Of a stretch of 18,162 nt of DNA, positions 15,766 through 18,162 are shown in pieces. The number at the start of each line of letters is the position of its first letter. Within the stretch, counting starts at the first letter, position 1. The position numbers and the translations under genes were made by a program. The stretch is from Clostridiales bacterium UBA4717 (lineage in GTDB: Bacteria > Bacillota > Clostridia > Oscillospirales > CAG-272), in the NCBI GenBank assembly GCA_002404395.1, contig DHJP01000194.1, positions 1-18,162 on the forward strand, written 5' to 3'. The notes under the pieces are model-generated. The model searched no databases. It saw only the letters and a list, made by a program, of their open reading frames with translations, and had not been told where the DNA came from.

Positions 15766-15804
15766 AAAATGCGCCGAAAAGCGCATAACCTTCCGACGCA
15801 TTTT
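15766..15804 (-). terminator. Riboswitch expression-platform terminator
   Basis: On the minus strand AAAATGCGTCGGAAGG (15804-15789) pairs over 16 positions, including a few G-U wobbles, with CTTTTCGGCGCATTTT (15781-15766) around a 7-base loop. TTTTGAGTTTTG follows as U-tract. It lies between the aptamer and the first gene. A copy of AAAATGC beside the aptamer's P1 (15897-15891) can pair with the terminator's 3' arm GCATTTT and is a candidate antiterminator. A 9-bp hairpin lies between them at 15825-15845. Bases 15586-15765 are non-coding leader with no feature I can name. Confidence 0.75.
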
Positions 15805-15900
15805 TGTACAACGACAAAGGCAACGCGAATTTTCAAAAAATCCGCCCTACCCGTTTACGTTAAAAAACACGCGCCATATATACCGTAGCTGCATTTTCAT

Positions 15901-16089
15901 CCGTTGTAAGCATGTCTCCCGACTCGCCGATCATAACCCTTGCACCCTGTCTTCCCAAGCGGTATTATCGCTCAGTGACTGCCCTTCGGCACGGACGCAG
16001 GACTCCCGACTCACGGTGGCGGCACCGTCTGTGATTTTCACACAGTTCCATCTCAGCTGCGCTTTCAGGCAACGCAGAACTTCCAACGG
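15901..16089 (-). promoter_or_regulatory. Cobalamin riboswitch aptamer
   Basis: Read on the minus strand, CCGTTG (16089-16084) and CAACGG (15906-15901) close the element as P1. Inside, in family order, are: a CTGTG/CACAG stem capped by TGAAAAT (16045-16029); ACGGTG-CCGCC-ACCGTGA (16028-16011), matching the GGuCCCGCCaCuGUgA core; CACTG (15977-15973); GGGAAG (15956-15951); and AGTCGGGAGACATG (15924-15911), matching the AGUCaGGAGACcUGCC signature. This is the B12-box arrangement. Established family behaviour is repression of the downstream genes when adenosyl- or another cobalamin is bound. Downstream are a terminator hairpin and the four-gene DUF4430/ECF operon. Confidence 0.92.
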
Positions 16090-16112
16090 TAACTTTATTT
16101 TATTGCGGTTAT

Positions 16113-16141
16113 ATTATACCAAAGCATACATATGCTGTCAA
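16113..16141 (-). promoter_or_regulatory. Consensus SigA promoter of the cobalamin operon
   Basis: Minus strand: TTGACA (16141-16136), 17-bp spacer, TATAAT (16118-16113), a full match to both hexamers. The predicted start near 16106 gives a leader of about 520 bases before ATG 15585, with the aptamer starting about 17 bases into it. The spacer holds an inverted repeat GCATA-CA-TATGC (16124-16135), which could be an operator or chance. Confidence 0.92.
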
Positions 16142-16235
16142 GCCAAAGCAGCGGCTTTTTTAAATAATACAAAACAAAAGTCGAAAAAAGCAAAATCAAT
16201 GCACGCAAAACGGCGATCGTCGGATTTGCCGCAAT

Positions 16236-16260
16236 AAAAAAACACGGCAGCAGCGCCGTG
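16236..16260 (-). terminator. Intrinsic terminator with T7 tract
   Basis: On the minus strand CACGGC (16260-16255), a 6-base loop and GCCGTG (16248-16243) are followed by seven T residues (16242-16236). It ends transcription from the small peptide gene before it can enter the cobalamin operon promoter. Bases 16142-16235 hold nothing else I can name. Confidence 0.85.
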
Positions 16261-16287
16261 CACAGTTTTTTTCGGGCAAACAAGACA

Positions 16288-16307
16288 AGCGCACCTTGCG
16301 GTGCGCT
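16288..16307 (-). terminator. First hairpin of a tandem terminator behind the small peptide gene
   Basis: AGCGCACC (16288-16295) and GGTGCGCT (16300-16307) pair perfectly; on the minus strand the loop is GCAA, a stable GNRA tetraloop. The following TGTCTTGTTTG is a moderate U-tract. It lies 51 bp after the peptide stop codon. Confidence 0.7.
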
Positions 16308-16358
16308 CACAAGAAAACAAAAACAACTTTTCAGCCGTTCAGGTGCGAATCAAACTGT

Positions 16359-16508
16359 TCAGTCTCTGGGAGTAAGCTCGTCTTCCCAATATACAGGGTT
16401 GTATACGGCGATGTCTGCACCTTTGGCTGCGCAAATACTTGCAGTTATAACATCCTCAGCTTCGATAACCGAAGCGGTCACTGCCGGCTCAATGTATGCC
16501 TTTTTCAT
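16359..16508 (-). CDS. Small peptide of unknown function with EDVITAS motif
   Basis: Forty-nine codons. The start ATG at 16508 has an excellent SD, GGGAGG, nine bases upstream; an earlier in-frame ATG at 16598 has none and is less likely. The product begins MKKAYIEPAVTASVIEAEDV, continues ITASICAAKGADIAVYNPVY and ends WEDELTPRD. It has no signal peptide or transmembrane segment. Short peptides of the form MKK.Y..P.....E.EDVIT.S are common in Clostridia and are usually annotated only as hypothetical; their function is not known to me. The strong promoter at 16626-16654, strong SD and tandem terminators mark it as a highly expressed stand-alone unit. One Cys (in SICAAKG) and a charged C-terminus could fit a modified-peptide precursor, but no modification gene is visible nearby. 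Confidence 0.7.
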   Translation of the reverse strand: MKKAYIEPAVTASVIEAEDVITASICAAKGADIAVYNPVYWEDELTPRD

Positions 16509-16625
16509 TTGATTTCCTCCCGAAATGATTTTGCGGTCATCTCCGTGATGCCGTAAGAGAATCGGACTCAAGCCCACGCACATTGAGACGAGCATCAAAT
16601 TGCACGCTCATGCGTCTACGTGATT

Positions 16626-16654
16626 ATAATATCACAATATTCGGCAACTGTCAA
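16626..16654 (-). promoter_or_regulatory. SigA-type promoter of the small peptide gene
   Basis: Minus strand: TTGACA (16654-16649), 17-bp spacer, TATTAT (16631-16626) with TGA just before it as an extended -10. Predicted start near 16619, giving a leader of about 110 bases. No riboswitch or other structure is recognised in the leader. Confidence 0.75.
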
Positions 16655-16728
16655 TAGTTTTTTGGAAAATATAATGAATTTTTACCGAAAGAAAAGTTAC
16701 TTTCAATCAGAATACACAAAATGAAGCG

Positions 16729-16753
16729 GCAGCTGTGACCTGATCACAGCTGC
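16729..16753 (-). terminator. Terminator of the DUF6062 gene
   Basis: GCAGCTGTGA (16729-16738) and TCACAGCTGC (16744-16753) form a 10-bp perfect stem with a 5-base loop. On the minus strand it is followed by CGCTTCATTTTGTG, a modest U-rich tail. It lies about 130 bp past the stop codon of the gene at 16881-17594. Confidence 0.6.
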
Positions 16754-16808
16754 GTTCACAGTATCCGAGAAAAAATCAAAATATACTTCAAAAAGCTTCG
16801 CATCGGCA

Positions 16809-16837
16809 TTGACGAAACGCCAAACGAGTGATATACT
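16809..16837 (+). promoter_or_regulatory. Candidate plus-strand promoter firing antisense into the DUF6062 gene
   Basis: TTGACG (16809-16814), 17-bp spacer, TATACT (16832-16837), with TGA before the -10 as an extended element. Predicted start near 16844 faces the 3' end of the minus-strand gene at 16881-17594. A 25-codon frame starts with ATG at 16844 (MPVRSESEHRVKLTCPCRSR...) but has no SD. The hexamer match is good; activity is unproven. Confidence 0.45.
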
Positions 16838-16880
16838 TAAAATATGCCCGTGCGATCTGAGTCGGAGCACCGTGTTAAGC

Positions 16881-17594
16881 TTACTTGTCCTTGTCGCTCA
16901 CGTGAATGTCGCCTTCGGTAAACTTTATCGCCCGCTCAACGCTGTCCTTGGAGTTTCCCCACGGCTCGTCCTCGTAACGGTAGTCGAATTTTTTTATAAA
17001 ATGCTTGATATCCCCGCAAAGCGATTCAAAATACGTTCCGACCACGCGGCTTATATCTTCGTAAAACGCCGCATATGCTTTTTTGGAAAGCTTGGCTTTA
17101 CCGAGGGCAATAAGGCGTCTGTAGTGCGGCAGGCAAAAATACGGCTGAAGCGTCAGCTTTTTGGCAAAGGTTGAGTCGGTATCGTACAGATATACCGCGG
17201 TCTCAAGCATTTTTGAAAGCGAAAATTCAATACGCTCGCACAGATAGCAGCTGCCCGCAAGCTCGTCAAGCCGTTTTTGAGCGGCGGCGCCCGGCGTGCC
17301 GATAAGGCTCTTTTTCGAGATCTCCGCCTTTACTCCGTCCAGATGGCTCTCAAGCATGAGCGCAAGCCCGAGCCGGTTTTTCCTGACAAACATACGGTCA
17401 TAATGCGCGCGGCAGAATCCGGCTTTGTTGGTTTTGATCCTGACATCCGGCTCCATCATCGAAGCTCCGAGTATAAGCTCAAGATTATCCTCCTCAAGCT
17501 TGCGGCTCAGCGCGCAAAACGGACAGCCGCAGGAAGAATCAGCCGCAGAGCGGTCAAAGGCTTCGTTGAGCGGTATGGTATATATCTGTTCCAT
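16881..17594 (-). CDS. DUF6062 family protein with duplicated Cys/His clusters
   Basis: A 237-residue, probably cytoplasmic protein, recognised as DUF6062; function unknown. It contains two similar modules: CGCPFC (22-27) with CRAHY (61-65), and CYLC (116-119) with CLPHY (154-158). The distance from the CxxC to the CxxH pair is almost the same in both (34 and 35 residues), so each module probably binds one zinc ion through three Cys and one His, and the gene likely arose by internal duplication (inference). No signal peptide or membrane segment is seen. ATG at 17594 is preceded by AAAGGAT with a long spacer of about 13 bases. A promoter lies at 17659-17687 and a terminator at 16729-16753, so it seems to be a single-gene unit, divergent from the DNA glycosylase gene. 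Confidence 0.8.
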   Translation of the reverse strand: MEQIYTIPLNEAFDRSAADSSCGCPFCALSRKLEEDNLELILGASMMEPDVRIKTNKAGFCRAHYDRMFVRKNRLGLALMLESHLDGVKAEISKKSLIGTPGAAAQKRLDELAGSCYLCERIEFSLSKMLETAVYLYDTDSTFAKKLTLQPYFCLPHYRRLIALGKAKLSKKAYAAFYEDISRVVGTYFESLCGDIKHFIKKFDYRYEDEPWGNSKDSVERAIKFTEGDIHVSDKDK

Positions 17595-17631
17595 TTGTTT
17601 ATATATATCCTTTCGTTTACAGCAACCTGGC

Positions 17632-17660
17632 TTGTGCGTATTTATTTATTCATATATAAT
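17632..17660 (+). promoter_or_regulatory. Weak candidate promoter for the DNA glycosylase gene
   Basis: TTGTGC (17632-17637), 17-bp spacer, TATAAT (17655-17660). The -10 is perfect but the -35 is poor. It overlaps the -10 of the divergent DUF6062 promoter, so the two would compete. The leader to ATG 17814 would be about 147 bases with no structure I recognise. Confidence 0.35.
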
Positions 17661-17687
17661 TATAAGCAAACGACGCGGGTTTTGCAA
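17659..17687 (-). promoter_or_regulatory. SigA-type promoter of the DUF6062 gene
   Basis: Minus strand: TTGCAA (17687-17682), 17-bp spacer, TATAAT (17664-17659). Predicted start near 17652, about 58 bases before ATG 17594. Confidence 0.65.
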
Positions 17688-17813
17688 TAGGTTGACGCAA
17701 AATTCCGTTTTCAGGAACGCACCGCGCCGTTTTTGACCCTGCTGTTTGGTGAAGATCCTCCGATCGGACATACTCTTATTACGGGTCGGCTGCGCCGGCA
17801 ATATCATACTTTC

Positions 17814-18162
17814 ATGACAGATACCAAAGTAAAAAAAGAGATCGACGTGCGGGAATCCGCGCATAACGGCATACCCGTTGTCAAGTTGCAAAATATCGCG
17901 CCGTTTTCTGCCGAAAAGACCTTTGATTGCGGTCAGTCGTTCCGCTTCGGGAAAGCATCGGACGGTGCGATCGAAGGCGTGGCGCACGCAAGATTCGTGC
18001 GTTTTATTCAAAACGATCCCGACTCGCTCATAATCGAAAATACCACTGCGGACGAATTTGAACGCCTGTGGCGGCACTATCTCGGACTTGACCTTGACTA
18101 CAGCGGGATCACGCGCCGATTGCTTGAAACGCCCGACGCCGACATACTCGCCCCGGCGGCGT
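17814..18162 (+). CDS. ogg: OGG-type DNA glycosylase (8-oxoguanine DNA glycosylase family), N-terminal part
   Basis: The right edge cuts this gene after 116 codons. The visible part reads MTDTKVKKEI... and contains EKTFDCGQSFRF (34-45), the hallmark of the OGG N-terminal domain (compare the GQSFRW of human OGG1), followed by a segment ending LWRHYLGLDLDYSGI (about 85-99), also typical. The family excises 8-oxoguanine, and in some members other damaged bases, from DNA. The helix-hairpin-helix with the catalytic Lys and Asp lies beyond the window, so activity cannot be judged. No clear SD precedes ATG 17814. The reading frame stays open upstream, but without a convincing start there. The gene is divergent from the DUF6062 gene with overlapping -10 elements. 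Confidence 0.82.
   Translation, partial: MTDTKVKKEIDVRESAHNGIPVVKLQNIAPFSAEKTFDCGQSFRFGKASDGAIEGVAHARFVRFIQNDPDSLIIENTTADEFERLWRHYLGLDLDYSGITRRLLETPDADILAPAA

Noticed and set aside
15698..16237. Plus-strand open frame of 179 codons
   Set aside because: It is the complement of the cobalamin riboswitch and its leader, with no SD and no recognisable domain.
16095..16326. Minus-strand frames of 62-71 codons
   Set aside because: They cross the tandem terminators and the cobalamin operon promoter, lack an SD and show no conserved features.
17733..17813. Upstream TTG start extension of the DNA glycosylase
   Set aside because: The frame is open, but there is no convincing SD and the added residues do not resemble the family N-terminus.
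1..18162. CRISPR array, tRNA/rRNA genes, insertion sequences or prophage
   Set aside because: No repeat-spacer pattern, tRNA cloverleaf, rRNA segment, transposase or integrase was seen on either strand; the content looks like ordinary chromosome.

Overview
The window looks like chromosomal DNA of a Gram-positive anaerobe in the class Clostridia (Bacillota), possibly an uncultured Oscillospirales-type gut or rumen bacterium. The clues are SLH-anchored surface proteins, a cohesin/dockerin protein, group-II ECF transport genes, a DUF6062 protein, consensus SigA-type promoters with 17-bp spacers and AT-rich intergenic DNA. The genus call is inference; no marker gene fixes it.

Layout, left to right. 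(1) 91-2526, minus strand: a COG2509-type FAD-dependent oxidoreductase and, upstream of it, a secreted cohesin-dockerin protein with a clear extended -10 promoter. (2) 2773-6433, plus strand: a divergently transcribed 1157-residue secreted protein with a right-handed beta-helix, three internal SLH repeats and two related C-terminal beta-sandwiches. It ends at a long two-way terminator. (3) 6460-16141, minus strand: the main system. A TTGACA-17-TATAAT promoter (16113-16141) is followed by a cobalamin riboswitch (15901-16089) and a 16-bp terminator hairpin (15766-15804). Then come four genes: a 1591-residue SLH-anchored protein with a DUF4430 (transcobalamin-like beta) domain and an alpha/alpha-toroid domain, a small DUF4430 lipoprotein-like protein, EcfT, and a 903-residue fusion of two ECF ATPases with a membrane S component. 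(4) 16236-16654, minus strand: a 49-codon peptide gene with its own promoter, strong SD and two terminators. (5) 16729-18162: a DUF6062 protein with duplicated Cys/His clusters, and a divergent OGG-type DNA glycosylase cut by the right edge.

Reading of region 3: the genes look like one vitamin B12 scavenging operon. The large S-layer-anchored protein resembles a rearranged intrinsic factor/transcobalamin, because it carries both the beta domain and an alpha/alpha barrel. It would capture corrinoid at the cell surface, the lipoprotein would hold it at the membrane, and EcfT with the EcfA-EcfA'-S fusion would import it. ECF transporters normally work without a dedicated extracellular binding protein, so this arrangement deserves attention. 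The riboswitch and the ECF and DUF4430 assignments rest on visible motifs. Corrinoid binding by the surface proteins is inferred.
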